A stretch of 64,000 nt of DNA. Origin: Synanceia verrucosa (taxonomy: Eukaryota > Chordata > Actinopteri > Perciformes > Synanceiidae). The translations under genes were made by a program, and so were the position numbers. Where the stretch lies: positions 2,679,001 through 2,743,000 of the forward strand of contig CM056553.1 of the NCBI GenBank assembly GCA_029721515.1, written 5' to 3'. Numbering within the stretch: position 1 is the stretch's first letter; each line of letters opens with the position of its first letter. The notes under the pieces were generated by a model, which worked only from the letters and a program-made list of their open reading frames with translations, searched no databases and had not been told where the DNA came from. This document shows positions 45,966 through 60,900 of this stretch, one piece after another.

Positions 45966-48900
45966 GTGACTGGACATTTCTGTGAAAGAGTTCATATTTT
46001 ACTGGGTTATACCCAACAACAATTTCAAGCTTCGCTCATAACATTAAAGCCAATATTTCTGCACAGCTGCAGTGTAATGAGCAGCCTTCACTAATAATTA
46101 TAGTATCAAACTATTTGTAGAATTAGATTTTGATTCTGTCTCCCTAAAATGAATGTAGTCACTGAGGCAGAGTATATATTGGTGTTAAAATGATCATAAA
46201 GTGGGTTAGCACTGTTGCCTCACAGCAAGAAGGTACTGGGTTTGATTCCCGGCCCGGGGCCTTTCTGTGTGGAGTTTGCATGTTCTCCTCATGTCTGTGT
46301 GGGTTCTCTCTGGTACTCCGGCTTCCTCCCACCATCCAAAAACATGCATGGGGATTAGATTAATTGGTTAATTTAAATTGACCGTAGGTGTGAATGTGAG
46401 TGTGAGTGGTTGTCTGTCTCTATGTGTCATGTGATGAACTGGACACTTGTCCAGGGTGTACCCTGTCTTTCACCCTAAGACAGCTGGGATAGACTCCAGC
46501 CCCCCTGACCCTATGAGAGGATAAGAGGTAGAAAATGGATGGATGATCATAAAGTGCACATTTGTTCACATTTTGGCCTCATGAAAAGTAAACAGTAACA
46601 GATCTGCTCAGGAACAAAAACCTGTTAATAAAAAGCGTCATGTTTTGAGTTTAATTAAATGGATTTAGCTTCCAGAGCTCCACGCTGCAGGTTTGTCATA
46701 TTGCTTTAAAGTCAAACAGCTTCCTGTTTCTCTTTGCTTTTCCTCCACCTAATCATCACCTGGTGAGGAAACTCCTCTGTCAGCGTAAAGCACATTACTT
46801 ATAAATCTCCAGGGGCCTTTATTCAATAAACACTGATGCATTTTGTCACTGCTTCACATTCATAGTTCCACACTTTACATTGAGATTAATTACATAGAGA
46901 TACTGTAGCTGAGTGTATAACCAGCTTCACTGGTGATTTCTGTGGTAGCTGACTTGCTTGTCTTTTTTGTCTTTTCTTTCAGGTTATTTAACGTCACCAA
47001 AGACTCGTTGTTCGATGACTGCCTGGTGCAGCCCGACAGTGAGATCGTGTACCCGCTGGACATGGGTATCGTGGGTCACGTGGCGTCCACCAAGAAGATG
47101 GTCAACATAGCTGTAGCGTCTGAGGTAAAAACTTTTCTGTGTTCATAAAGTGACAGTGTTTCACTCTTATTTTTACCCATTTTTAGTGCTCGCTATGTTC
47201 AGAATATTTTCAGAGAGGGAGATAAACTGAAAGTGAAACATATCTGCTCTGTTTCTGTCAGTGGAGAGGTCTGGTTTCACTTTGAGCTTAATTCTGTTTC
47301 TGACGCCGTGATAAATCTGTGAAGGTGCTCCGAACCTCTCTGAAAATGAGGAATCCGAATCGCCTCACTAGTTCAGTTATTCTTAAACAAAATCTTCATT
47401 TTAAACAAACATATTAAAATTAACATCTAGAAAAAATTCCCCCCTCAGTTCCAAGTTAATTAAATAAGTTTATACATTTTTAATCTGTCAAATCCCTATA
47501 GCTAATTATTTTAGTTTTATTTATTTATAATAAATTTATTATATTATGATTTATTATAATAATTTATTATTTATTTACAATAAATTACTTATTTATTTTA
47601 TTATTATAGCTAATTATATATTCTATTATTATTTATTTATAATAAATTTATTGTGCTATAATTTATCAATATTTTATAACTTATTTTTAATAACAATATT
47701 ATTTTATTATAGCTAATTCTTTTTGTATCATTTATATTTATTTAATCATAATAAATACATTACATTGTAATTTATTATAATAATACTATTATTTATTTAT
47801 TTAGTTATAGTAAAAATATTTGTTTATTTTATTTCATTATTATAGCTAATTATTTACCCAGTCAGGACGGTCTGCTGTTGCTCTGTTTGACCACCAGATG
47901 GCGACTTCAAACCACAGACTCTCTGCCACTAAGTCCTCCCAGCCAAAGCCAGCTCATCTCATTGTGTCCAATACCTTTGACATTTGAAAATGGCCCTACG
48001 GTCTCTTCAAGTTTGCAGCGCTGCAGCTGCAGGTCACCCCTGCCTCCTGCCACGCCTTGCACCAACTGTTATTATGACATTTATATGTAATAAGGCAGCG
48101 GCCTGCTCTGCATAACTGATGGATTACAAGGCTTCCTGTGAATCAGTTCAATCACTTCATTTCATGGGAGATTAGCGAGCTCAGCTGCTCATGTCCGGAC
48201 CAAACAGACCCGGGCTGATTGTTCACAGAGAGTCGCCACAGAGCAACGTTCAAACCCCTCGGTCCGTCACGCCGCAGCTTCACACAAACACTGAAAGCAT
48301 GATGGGAAATGTGGCAACTGGAAAGATATCAAAGCCTCAGCAGCCTCCCCAGTCGCAGCGAGGGAACGGCTAATGTTCCCCTATAATTGGTCGGCTTTAT
48401 GATGCTAATGCACTGAGGATGGCCTTTCAGAGTGATGCAGAGAGGGAATCACTGTCTATTTCCATTCCAGTCCAATCCAGTGCAGGCTGGTCAACCAGTC
48501 AGGCTTCCTGGAGGAGGAAGGTGGGGATTATGTGTCACTGGGATTATGCAGTGAGCAACAGCTGGCCTCGTTTCTGCTCCTTCCTCGCTCCCAGCCTCCT
48601 TCAAAGTGAATTTAATAAACATTTTCCACCTCAGGGTGTTATCTGAGGTGTGAGGAAGGTGGACAGTGTCGGTGGGGGAGGCTGCAGATGAAGCCGGTTA
48701 ATCTGTCCTGAATTAGAGCGATCCCAGATTACTCCCAGAGGTCACACGGGCTCTGAGGCATTTTCACCGACTCAGCATAACAGCACGCCTTCAGTGAGTT
48801 TGGCTGCATGGGGTCGTCTCTCAGAGTGTTGTGGTAGAAAACATGCAGCAGCACTCTTCATCACATGTGCAGATCATTCGCCAGCATCTCATTAAACAGA

Positions 48901-51900
48901 AATTCAGTATTATGTAAAACACTCCGCATACATCCCACACTGCTGCACTGCTTATTATTACTGGTGGGAATATATTTTACTAAGGATTCACATTTCTGTC
49001 ATAGAGGGAGAAAAAAATGAAAGTCTTCTTCTGGAATCAGAAACTAGAAAGTAGACTTTTTTCTAAAAAAAATACTCAAATCAATTCATCTATTATCTTA
49101 AAAAGTTGGTGATTAATTTAACATTTTTTATTATTAATATTAAAATTATTTTAGGAGTTGACAACTAATTAGAAAACCTTCTGCTAGTTTCTGTCGCTAG
49201 CTACTTGAGCTAATGGAGCTAATGGAGTTATTTCTATTCATTTGTTAAAAAGCTGTTATAAATAAGTTGTTAATCTACATATTTATTCAGCAAAGTACTG
49301 GGTAGTTTCTGCGTATTAAATGATAAAGTGTTTCTTTCTCTGCATATGAGTTATTAACCCCTGTATCTGAATTTTATTCCTGTGTGGTACTTGAATGTTG
49401 ATGAGGTGGGTGTATCTCGGTAGAAGGTTACATATTTATGCATTTATTTGGTTCCATTTATGCATTTGCGTTTGTTATTAATTTCTAACTTTTAAAGTGT
49501 AGCTGGGTAAAGGTCAGGGCAAAGCTTCAGCCGACGATAACAAGCAGGATGAAGACTTCTCTGGGTGTTAGGGGTCAGAGGTCACCCGGTTTATTCATAG
49601 TGAGTCTCCTCTTTATTTCCTGGATAGGTGCCACACTTCAGGCTGAAAAAGGATGATTTTTTTTATTTTAGTTTGTATTGGAGGATGAGGGCTGCTCAGA
49701 GCTTATTCCTGATGCTCAAACTGAGAATAAAAACCAAGAATCACACCGAGTCTGTCTGAAATTCAGTTTGTACTTTTTACTCGGCTTAAATCGCTGAAAG
49801 CAGTTTTTTATTCCTGGACAGGGTTTCACAGCAGCAGCATGAAGGTTACCCTAATATTGTGCTGTTGACCTCTGACCCCTGAAGGTTTATTCTGTGGTAT
49901 CTGACTCCTTCCTTGGACCACTTTTGATAGATCCTGACCACTGCAGACCAGGAACAGACCACCAGAGCTGCAGGTCTGGACATGTTCTGATCCAGTCCTC
50001 TAGACATCACTGTTTGCTTCTTGAACATTTTTCTTGCTTCTAGCATCAACTCTGAGGACTACATGTTCACTATATATCCTATAAAATATATCAGTGTTAG
50101 TGGTGATCATGTTATACTGGATCACATGTCAGCCGATAAATAAGAATAAAGTGAAGCACAGCCTGATGTGTTGTTCTGTTTGAAACAGATTCTACAGTTT
50201 GTCGACCAGATCAGTGACAAGTTTATTTTTCAGCTCTGCTCCCCTGGAGCTTTCTCCCTCCGAAGGTTTTTATTCCTTCTTGGCAGTTAATGAGCCGCTC
50301 TTCCTCTGTTTCACCCCTGGAGGATCACAATTGATGACCCCTGCTGCTCAGGAGGAGCAGGAGGTGAGGTGCAGCAGGGTTTGTGGGTAATGGAAAGCCT
50401 TTGCTGGCAGCGTTTTTGGATGGAAGTGGTGCGTTCATCAAAGCTGCAGTCTGCAGATTTTGAAGGATTCAGGGGCAAAGAGCAGGCAATTAAACACCAA
50501 CGCTGCCTCTGTGTCCTCCCTCCTAACAGAGCGCTCATTACAGCGACTTTGTGGACGAGCTGACCGAGTATAAGACCAAGAGCGTCCTCGCCACCCCCAT
50601 CATGAACGGCAAAGACATGGTGGCTGTCATGATGGCCATCAACAAGCTGGAGGAGCCAAGCTTCACCGCCAAGGATGAAGAGGTGACGTCAGAGTTCCTT
50701 AAAAAGTCTTAAATTAAAACACAGCTAATTAAGGTCTTAAATTTACTGTAAATTTGCCGTAGGTATTAGATTTTCAGATGGTGCGTTTAATGCCAATAGG
50801 AAAACACATCATTGAGGAATTTACTGTTTTTTTTGCACGTTGTTTTGTTCAAAGTTCACTTCTTTGTTCTTGAAAGTTGTGAAATTAAAGTTAAGTGTTA
50901 TTTCTTCAATTTATATCGGCATCGGCCTCAAAAACTCCATATTGTTCAGGCCCGACAATAAAGTGACTATTTTCTATCAAAAAAATTGTTACGACGTTTT
51001 TGGGTCTTAAATTATATTTGTTGAGCTCTTAAAAAGGTCTTAAGCGCAAGAACCCTTAATGTCAAACACTGTCTAAACCTAACCAAATAAACAAAAGCAG
51101 GAGTTTCTGTCTTTATTTAGTTGAAACCCACTCTGCCAAACTTTACAGTCATATTTTATAAACTCTGTTCCAACAGAAAACATAAATCTACATGTCATAC
51201 ATGCAGCTTTTGTTGCTTCTTAATCAAACCCTGCTGTCAGAATTAAAAACTTTTAACTTCATTTAATCCGTTTCGCTCTAAACCTGATGACTAACAGTGA
51301 CACACTGAGGGCACCACATTATGTAGTTAAACATATTTATAAACTGCATTGGTATTCAGATGTGAGTGAAAATGCACTGAATTAGTTTTATTAAACCATC
51401 AAGGAAAAAGTGAGAAATATATATTATATTTAGATCACAGTCAGCAGCACACCTGTCAAAGGTGTCATTATTCTATAATTATTACATCATATACAGTCAA
51501 CACGACATAACATGGATGGTGCTTTTCAAACAAAAAGTCCCCTCTCTTTGTCCTAACTGTCCACTGTATTATATTCCAGACAGCATAAAGTGTGTTTATA
51601 TCTGACTGAAACATCAACTGCTGTGGATTTTATTTGCATTAAACCATCAGCCTTCCTGCTGCTGATTTATTGCTGCAGAAATCACAGCTAACAAGTCCAA
51701 TCCTTTCACTTTCTGAAAGCTAAAAGTAGAACATTTTTCCTTGGCCGATAAACTGGAGGAGCTAAAAGTTGCTAACATCTGACATGAAACTGTTTCCTTC
51801 CAGACTTTAAACAAGTATCTCAACTTTGCCAACCTGATCCTGAGAGTTTTCCACCTGAGCTACCTGCACAACTGTGAGACCAGGAGAGGACAGGTGAGAC

Positions 51901-54900
51901 TGCAGAGCATGCAGCACTTTGAAGGGTTCATTTGAGTTTACTCTCAGGCTGACCTCTGACCTGCTCTGCCGTCCAGGTGCTGCTGTGGTCGGCCAGCAAG
52001 GTGTTTGAAGAGCTGACGGACATAGAGAGGCAGTTCCACAAGGCCTTGTACACAGTCAGAGCTTTCCTCAACTGTGACCGTTACTCTGTGGGTCTGCTGG
52101 ACATGACCAAGACCAAGGTGGGTTACCGTGGAGACGCAGCGTCAGGTGCTAAAGGTGTCATCACACACTGCTCTCTGTGCTGATGTCTTTTTAAACCGAC
52201 TTTTATCCAACAACCTGCACACATAGAGCTCCAGTATTTCAGATTAGACAGTGGCTGAAAAACTGAACATTAACATGTCAACCTAACCTTAAGTATTATA
52301 CACACTAGAGATGGGAAAAATATTGATATGGCAATATATTTTTATATTGTATATATTTTGTTTTGATAAATAAAACATAATAATAAAAAATCCCATTAGG
52401 TTTAATGTATTTTATTTTGTATTTGAATTTTTACTTCGATATACTGTATATAGACAAAGTTAGCGCGTTAATGTGGAATATTTTTTTGTTTTATTTTTAT
52501 TTAAATTGGCTACATTTTAAATTTCTCAGTGATCTATGAACAGTATCACAATATCACAATAATATATCATATTGTGAAGTCCTTGCTGATAGATAGATAG
52601 ATAGATAGATACTTTATTCATCTCACAGAGAAATTCACAATACCCACCCCTCGTACCCACTCACATACATTTTCCCACTCAGACGCAGCTATAAGGTCAC
52701 TTAAATTAAGTTAAGGTGATCAAAGTTCTTAAACTTCCATGAACAAGCAGAAGAAGAAATAAATAATAGATTTAAGACTTGATTTTGGTTTTAAGAAGCT
52801 TGAAAGTTAACATTTAACACGAGCCTCAGATCCCTTTGTCCCGTGTTTATCCGGTCATAATGAACTTTTGCAGATTTGCTTCCAGTGCTTGTTATTGATG
52901 CCTCCATCCTCATCCCTGCTGAGGTCCCTTAAAGAATTGCGCTCCCTTAAAGAAGCAACACTTAAAACCATCTTCTGATCAGTGTCGTACTAACATGTCG
53001 TCATAAATACTACTTATTGGCTGTGGCTGACAACTAATTACAAGCAGCTGCCAGTTGATTCCTAACACCTGCTATGGGAGAACAAACACATGTTGTCTGC
53101 CGACACAGATGGCTGTCTGCTAACAACGCCGGGTTTCATGAATAAAGCACTTAAAAATAAACACAACTAGTAGCTCAGCTTTGAGCCTGTGCGTGTGTTA
53201 TGTTTTTTTGGAAACTGTCCTCTTTGCAGAGACAGAACAAAAAAATATTACCCACTCCTAAGAGGCTGCAGGAATTAGCATTTCCAGGCAGGATGGTTGT
53301 GTTTGTGCCTCTAAATAATGAAACATCTCTCTGTAGGAGTTCTTTGACCTGTGGCCAGTTCTGATGGGAGAAGTTCCTCCATATGACGGACCCAAAACTC
53401 CAGACGGCAGGGTACACCTACTACTATCTATCACTTACCTACCAGAAGCTAAGTCTAAAAACTATGACAGAACGTCTCTAATTTCTATTTTAATGTCTCC
53501 TTTAGGAAATTGTCTTCTACAAACTGATCGACTACATCCTCCATGGCAAAGAGGACATCAAAGTCATACCGTAAGTCTCAAGTTTAAAGAGACCCTGTGG
53601 AGGTTTTGACCAGAGAAATGCAAAAGTAAATTAAAGAAATGTATTTAACCCATTTGAAGTACATTACTGCACACAGAGATAAGAAGAGGGGCACAGATTT
53701 TAATCATTTTGTGTTTTGTATTGTTTAAAATTGCGGATAAAGTCAGCTTTATTCAGAGGATTCAAATTGCCATTCTCTCAAAAACTTGCATAAAATATAA
53801 TGAGTGCAGTCAAAGTAGAAGAGTAATTAAGATAAAACAAATACATATGGTTGTAGTGCAAAGAAATGGAGTTAGCTTCATGTCTGGTTAAAGTGAATAC
53901 AGAGGAATAAAGTGGGAGTGTGCTAACAACTACGTCCAAACATTTCACTGCACAATAATTTTACTGTAAATTCAAACATGTGCATTTACCCATATTTGAT
54001 ATGAATGATTTAAATTTTATTCCTGCTCAGGCAGAGTCGAATTTATACGAACACTGAGGTCATTTATAAAATTATCATTGTTAACTCATTGAGTGCCAGC
54101 CGTTTTATAAAACAGAAAGTGCCTTGTTCCAGAGTTTTTGCCCATTTTGAGTCATATTTCAAGACCCACAGAATATTTTGTACTATGTCTCTGAAAACAC
54201 CGAATAGCTCAAATGAAAAAATGTTTGTTTTTATCTTGTTCCATTCTTGTTTTATCAGAGGTAGAGTAGAGGACACTTTCACCAAAATCACCACTTTTTG
54301 TCCAGATTCTGTTTGTTTTGCTCTCTAATCTCGATCGTCTCCACTTCCTGTTTTGATCTCTGTGGTGTCCACCGTCTCTTTATGCTCTGACTACATCTCC
54401 CAGAAGCTGTAGAAGAATAGTTTTACTGTAAAGTCAAAGATGTGTATTCCTTTGATATGAATGATGCAAACTATTTACATGGTTATTAGTATTATCTTGT
54501 TGTTTTCACCCTCAGGAATCCTCCAGCTGATCACTGGGTCCTGGTTACCGGTTTACCAACCTATGTAGCCGAGACGGGTCTGGTCAGTGTCTGTCCTCTC
54601 CTCTTCCTTTAGTCCATCTTTATGTTTCTTAAATATTGTGACATGACGATAAACTCTCAGATCCAGTCGGCATCACCAAAACACAGCAGACTTCTTTTTC
54701 TCACCTCAAACTTCCTCTCAGGAAGTTACAACAAGTTATGAAAGAAGAGGCCTGCAGCACAAACATGTATGAATTAAAGAAGGAATGAATAATGAATGAA
54801 GAGACGGCTCCGTTCAGCACCACTGTGATAAACTTAAAGCAATAACAACAAACCGTTGGATGATAGAAGACAGTGGATGTGTGGGACCTTAAATGTCAGC

Positions 54901-57900
54901 GTGAGGAATTTACAGATTTTAATCATCAACACAGAGATGAGTCGCTCTGATCATATCCTGCAGAGTTCAACAAGACGACTAAGAGCCAGAGCACACTGAG
55001 AGATGATCTAGGATTATATAAACTGTATTAATAATAATAACATTTGGTTAATGGAGTTTCCTCCATGTTCACCCTGTTAGAGAGTTTATACTGATGCTCC
55101 TCTGTCTCCTCCTTGTAAATTGATATCTTTTCTATCTTTATTTTTATTTATTTATTTCTTTACTTATTTATATTTGAATTCTTATTATATTATTTATATC
55201 TTTATTTTTCTTTATATTTTTATTCATATTTTTATTTGTATTTATTTATTTATATTTTTATTTATTTTTTGTACTTTATTTTTATTATTTATATTTTTTT
55301 TTTTTATTTATTTATTTATATTTTTATTTATTTTTATTATTTATATCTTCATTTTTATGTCTTATTTATGTCTGCCTTTAAGCTGAGAGATTCTCTGAAA
55401 GTTCCTCATGCGTGCATAATGACAATTAAGGCTCTTGAATGTAATCAATAGTTCCCTAGATTAGATAATAATTAATAAACATAATTAACAGGTCTGCAGT
55501 AGTAAGTGTGCACCATTTAAACTGCTTCCATTCAAACATTATTTCCTTCAAAATAAAGGTCTCAACTTTTGATGCAGTATTTTAGGATGGTGATAGTGAT
55601 TATAAATGACTACAGAGATGTTCATAATGACTTCAGCTGTATTAAAATATTACTTTTCGTCTGGCGTGTATGAATAGATGTTATATGTGGGGGATTAAGG
55701 GTCATGAGATTATTTTTTATTAAATCCATTCAGTTCATTTCTTCGCTCATCTTCAGTTAACATAAGGATGGCTGCAGAATCCAGCTTTTGTTCCTGATTG
55801 AATGTTTCCAGAAAGATTCAAACTAAACTTCTCCTCCTCATTTCTCACTGCAGCTTTAAGAGAACATTTTACACTTTATTTCCTCCTGTGCAGGAGTTAA
55901 AATCTCTGAATTAGGCCTTATTACACAGTTGTCAGTGTGCACACCGTTGTGGACACAGCCTCTCGCCACTGTGATGTGTAATTGTAATTTCTGCAGCTGT
56001 TGTAATTAATCACAGCGTCTCGTCCGTCTGTCCTCCTCCTGTCCTGTCCTCTCAGCGTCTTTGCTGCTTGTCGTTTTTCAACTGGACATTATCTTTCCTC
56101 CCTTATTGTCTCCGTTTTTTCCTCTTCAGCATCATGTAAAAGGTGAAAACTTCATGTCTGTTGAGAGGATTCACCATAAAAACCTGTTTTCCTTCAACCC
56201 TCCTCCACCTCTGTCTGCTTCTTATTCCTGCTTACAGTCCAGGAATTCATTTTATATAATAATCATATATTATATTAACTCTCCTCAAATATCAGCAACC
56301 TTTTCTCTTATTTTTTCCCTCAGATTTGTAACATCATGAATGCAGGTCAGGATGATTTCTTCAACTTCCAGGTAAGATTTTCTTTCTTTCTTTCTAGGAG
56401 GCAGAGGTCAAGGGTCAGCTATATATTTCTCAATTTCTATTGGTGGGGAAAACTATTCATATGGCCGTATATCGCGCTACACTTTCTTCTGATATTATAT
56501 TGATTTTTACATTTTTAATATCATTTTTTTTTACATACAAAAAAGTCCCCAGTATAGGGCCAATAGTAAATCCAGAGCAACTTCTGCATATTGAAATAAA
56601 AAAAATAAAAAATTTCACATTAATGTGGTAACTTTGGTGAAGTCTTTACCAATAACCATCAATTACTATCGTAAAGTATTATTATTATTTTTCTACCTTT
56701 CTGTAGCGTCTCACTGGTGTTCTTGTGTATTCAAATTTGTACTTAAATATGTTTTAGTGTCTTTAAAATTTCCATGTGACCTGATAGTCGACCAGCGGCT
56801 CCACTTCCTGCTCAGTGAGGCTACAGAAATATGAAAACAACCTTTCAGTTATATATAATGCTTAGCTTTCACATTATTTATCAGCCTGTAAGTAAGCATC
56901 ACTGCTGACGACAGGGTGGATGTCTACCTTAGAAAAAGTTTTAGACAACAACAAGATCAAAATTAAAGACCAAGGAATTTATGTTTGTTTTTTTTTTTGT
57001 CTCATAATTTAAAAAAAAAATCTTCAAAAAGGAGAAAAAAATGCAAATATTTATCTCTTGCTTTCAAATTAAATTATGCATGTAGACTAATTATTAACTG
57101 TAATTAATTACCACTAATTCACTTAGCAGACAGACCTCAGTCCATATATGTGACATCAATCATACTGATAAACATGATGTGGAAGGAATGCATTCAGTTC
57201 ATTCCAGTCATTCTTATTTTTCTCTGTCTGTAATCAGATTTTCATGTAAAGTAATAGATGACATTAGCATAAAGCAGTCAGATTACAGTAATTGTATCAT
57301 GCGAGCCCTTATTCGTGACTATATGTTGAAATAATGTATGAAAGGAACTCATTTATCTGCAGTATTTAACATAAGAGACGAGCAGGGAGCGATTCTTTCT
57401 GCTCTACAGTCCTCAAATGTTCCTCTGCTCACTGTGAATCAGCTTCATGAGCCTGTTGTATTTATTATTATTTACTACCTCCACCAAGGATGTCATGCTT
57501 TCACCAGGGTTTGTTTGTTTATGTGTTGGTTTGCAAAATAACTCAAACATTTTCAGGGTTGCTCAGAAGTGACCTAACTTAAAACTGATTAATTTTTTTT
57601 CAAATGAAAGGTCACACCATAGTAATCTATGTGAGATTTTGCATATTTCTGAACACTTCAGGGTTTAACCATAACTTCATGTAGGAAGGAGCTGGAGCAA
57701 TGCAACTGGTCCCAAAATAACTGTATTTGCAAAGTTTTACTGGTATTTTGGTCTTTTTTTAAAAATTCAAATTCAAATGTGACAAAATATGAAATAGAGA
57801 AAAAATAAATAAAAAGTACATGATATTCATGTGAATACAATGTTAAATGTGGGTTTCCAGGTGCGTCAGAATCACATTCACTCTTAGGTGCCTTTAGGTT

Positions 57901-60900
57901 TGCAGGAGTGTACGCTCTCTCAGAATGCTGCCTTGATGGAGGTCTGCACACTCTGAGTGCTTTTCTAATCACTTATTATTCTCAGTCCTGACTGTCTTTG
58001 TTCTGTTTTCTGGGTTTTCTGCTCCAGGTGATCTCAGCATGTTTGCACAACAACTCTATCTAATGAATTTAATGAAATACATCTGATTATTAGTCCTCCA
58101 CATCAGACTCAGAGTAATAATACACCAAAAAAACAACAAAACAAGACAATTACACATGCATATACACGTATTACTCACGTCATTTTCATGATACCTCGAA
58201 AAACAAACCGAAATCCACAAGAAGTCACGACCTTGACCAGAATTTATCTGGTCTGTTTTTAAAAGAATTCACTGATGGAGCTTCACTTCATTCTCTGGAA
58301 GTTCATGAGAAGAACATGGTTTTGGAAATACTTTTAAGGAGTTTCCTGTCAGCTCATGTTTCCTCTGTTGTTCCAGAGTCTGACAACAGACTCCACCGTG
58401 GGATCATATGTCTTATGGACAAGTTTGTACGACTCGTCATATCCCCTCTATACAATATATGCTAATTAATCATTGCATGTGTGTACGACACAATATGTGC
58501 AAGATGGGATGTCAAACAGGCTTTCAATTCAAGAGAAAACAAAATATCCTGCTTTATTTTTTCTGGAGGTTTGTCAGATTTCTCTATGCTTTGTATTTTT
58601 CGAGGAATATTCTCCGTATGAGTACAAAACTGTCTTCAGTCTTCATCTTTACCTGCTGAAGCACTATGAAGTGCTTTTCATGAAATGAGGCGAGATAAAT
58701 TAATTTCATGGGGAGGTTTTAGATGTCTCATTGTCAAGCACTCGTTTAACTGCTGTAGATAACTCAACCACAGCATCCTGAGGCTGTTTTCAACACGACC
58801 GCTGTTGAAGGAGTAGTTTGGGCAACATGCTCAGTGTATTAAAACATTTTAACCACTTAAAATAATCTATCTGATGGCTATCTATGCCCCCTTAAAGCCA
58901 CCAAACTCCTTTGACAAAAACAGACGTTTTTTGGTTCGGCGCTAACCTTAACACCAAAGTGAGCCGTCCTTTAAGCTGCAGCGTTATCCAGCCAAGGATG
59001 AAAATGTTATTTTATTGAGCTCCTCATAGCTCTTGACAGATAATCCAAGTAAATCCTGTCTGGTTTTTATTTAAAACTTGTTTTTCTCTCAGTGATGGAG
59101 CTGAAGTGCAGCAGAGTCCATTTAGAAATGAGCCGCTCCTGCTCTGAGTTCATATTTTAGGGGCAGTGAGCAGGTGAATTATTGATTCTCTCTCATCTTT
59201 CCTCTGGATGAAGAAGGTCACATTATTTTCCTGCTTTCTTTAATACAATACTGTGTGTGTTTGTGTGCAGAAAGAGCCTCTGGACGACAAAGGCTGGACC
59301 ATCAAGAACGTCCTGTCCATGCCCATCGTCAACAAGAAAGAGGAGATCGTGGGCGTGGCCACGTTCTATAACAGGAAGGATGGGAAACCCTTTGATGAAA
59401 TGGACGAAACGCTGATGGAGGTACAGGCTGTTTGTGTGTGTGTGTGGTTTATAAATACACTGGGAGCGTTCAGATCGGCTGAATTATTTATCAGAGGGCC
59501 TGGAGGCTTTTTACTGAAGTTTCTGTCTGCCTCGCTGCTCAGGATCCTCCTAAAATACACTGAAAGCCACTCCTCCTGGTGTACAGTTTTCATTATTGTT
59601 GAAGTGATATGACTATTTATCCCCCATTTGGGGAAATTCACCCGTCACAGCAGCAAAGATATTTTACAGTAATAAAAAAACAACAGCAAAGGCATAATAA
59701 AATATGTAATAATAATAAAAAAATAAATTAAAAGAATAAATATTTACATTATGTATTAAATAACAAAGGAAGAAAAAATATGGTTTTAATTGCAAATGAA
59801 ATTTTAAACACAATTATCAAATGAATAAAATAAAATTTACATCAGAAAAAGAGTGCAGTTACAAAAAGTATTTTATTATTATTTTATTTTGTTATTATTA
59901 CTTTATTATTAATTCATTTTATTATCATTTAATTTTCTTCTTTCTAGTTTTAACCTGTAGCCCTCTGAGATCCTTTGGATGATTATTATTATTTATGTTT
60001 ATTGTTATTTTTTATTATGTTGTGACAAACTGACAGGAAACAGGTGACACTAACCAACTATGCTACTTATGTACAGTTTTAAATGATTTTAAATGTACGT
60101 TTTCTCCAGGACATGCTGGACATTTTAGCTCTGCTACTTTTATTTAAAAACTGTTTTTACAGATTCAGTATTTACCTGCAAACCATGTGATCAACATATA
60201 AAATACACTAAATAAAGTAAAGTAAGATGAAGAGGTTTCTTGTCATATACACAGTAATAAATACTGTGGTGAAGCTTTAAAATGCTGTGTGCATGTTCAG
60301 GCACCAGTAACAATGGCTTTAAAACAACAAGTAGTTTTACTTTTATGCTGCACTTTTAAGTCTCTCTCTGGTCTCTCTCTGGTCTCTCTCTGGTCTCTGG
60401 TCTCTCTCTGGTCTCTCTCTGGTCTCTGGTCTCTCGCTGGTCTCTCTCTGGTCTCTGGTCTCTCTCTGGTCTCTCTCTGGTCTCTGGTCTCTCTCTGGTC
60501 TCTCTCTGGTCTCTGGTCTCTCTCTGGTCTCTCTCTGGTCTCTGGTCTCTCGCTGGTCTCTCTCTGGTCTCTGGTCTCTCGCTGGTCTCTCTCTGGTCTC
60601 TCTGGTCTCTCTCTGGTCTCTGGTCTCTCGCTGGTCTCTCTCTGGTCTCTCTCTGGTCTCTCTCTGGTCTCTCTCTGGTCTCTGGTCTCTCGCTGGTCTC
60701 TCTCTGGTCTCTGGTCTCTCGCTGGTCTCTCTCTGGTCTCTCTCTGGTCTCTCTCTGGTCTCTGGTCTCTCGCTGGTCTCTCTCTGGTCTCTCTCTGGTC
60801 TCTGGTCTCTCGCTGGTCTCTCTCTGGTCTCTCGCTGGTCTCTCTCTGGTCTCTGGTCTCTCTCTGGTCTCTCTCTGGTCTCTGGTCTCTCGCTGGTCTC

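Noticed and set aside
46204..46280. A tRNA gene at the SINE head
   Set aside because: A- and B-box-like sequences are present, but the cloverleaf is not maintained and a SINE body and target duplication follow.
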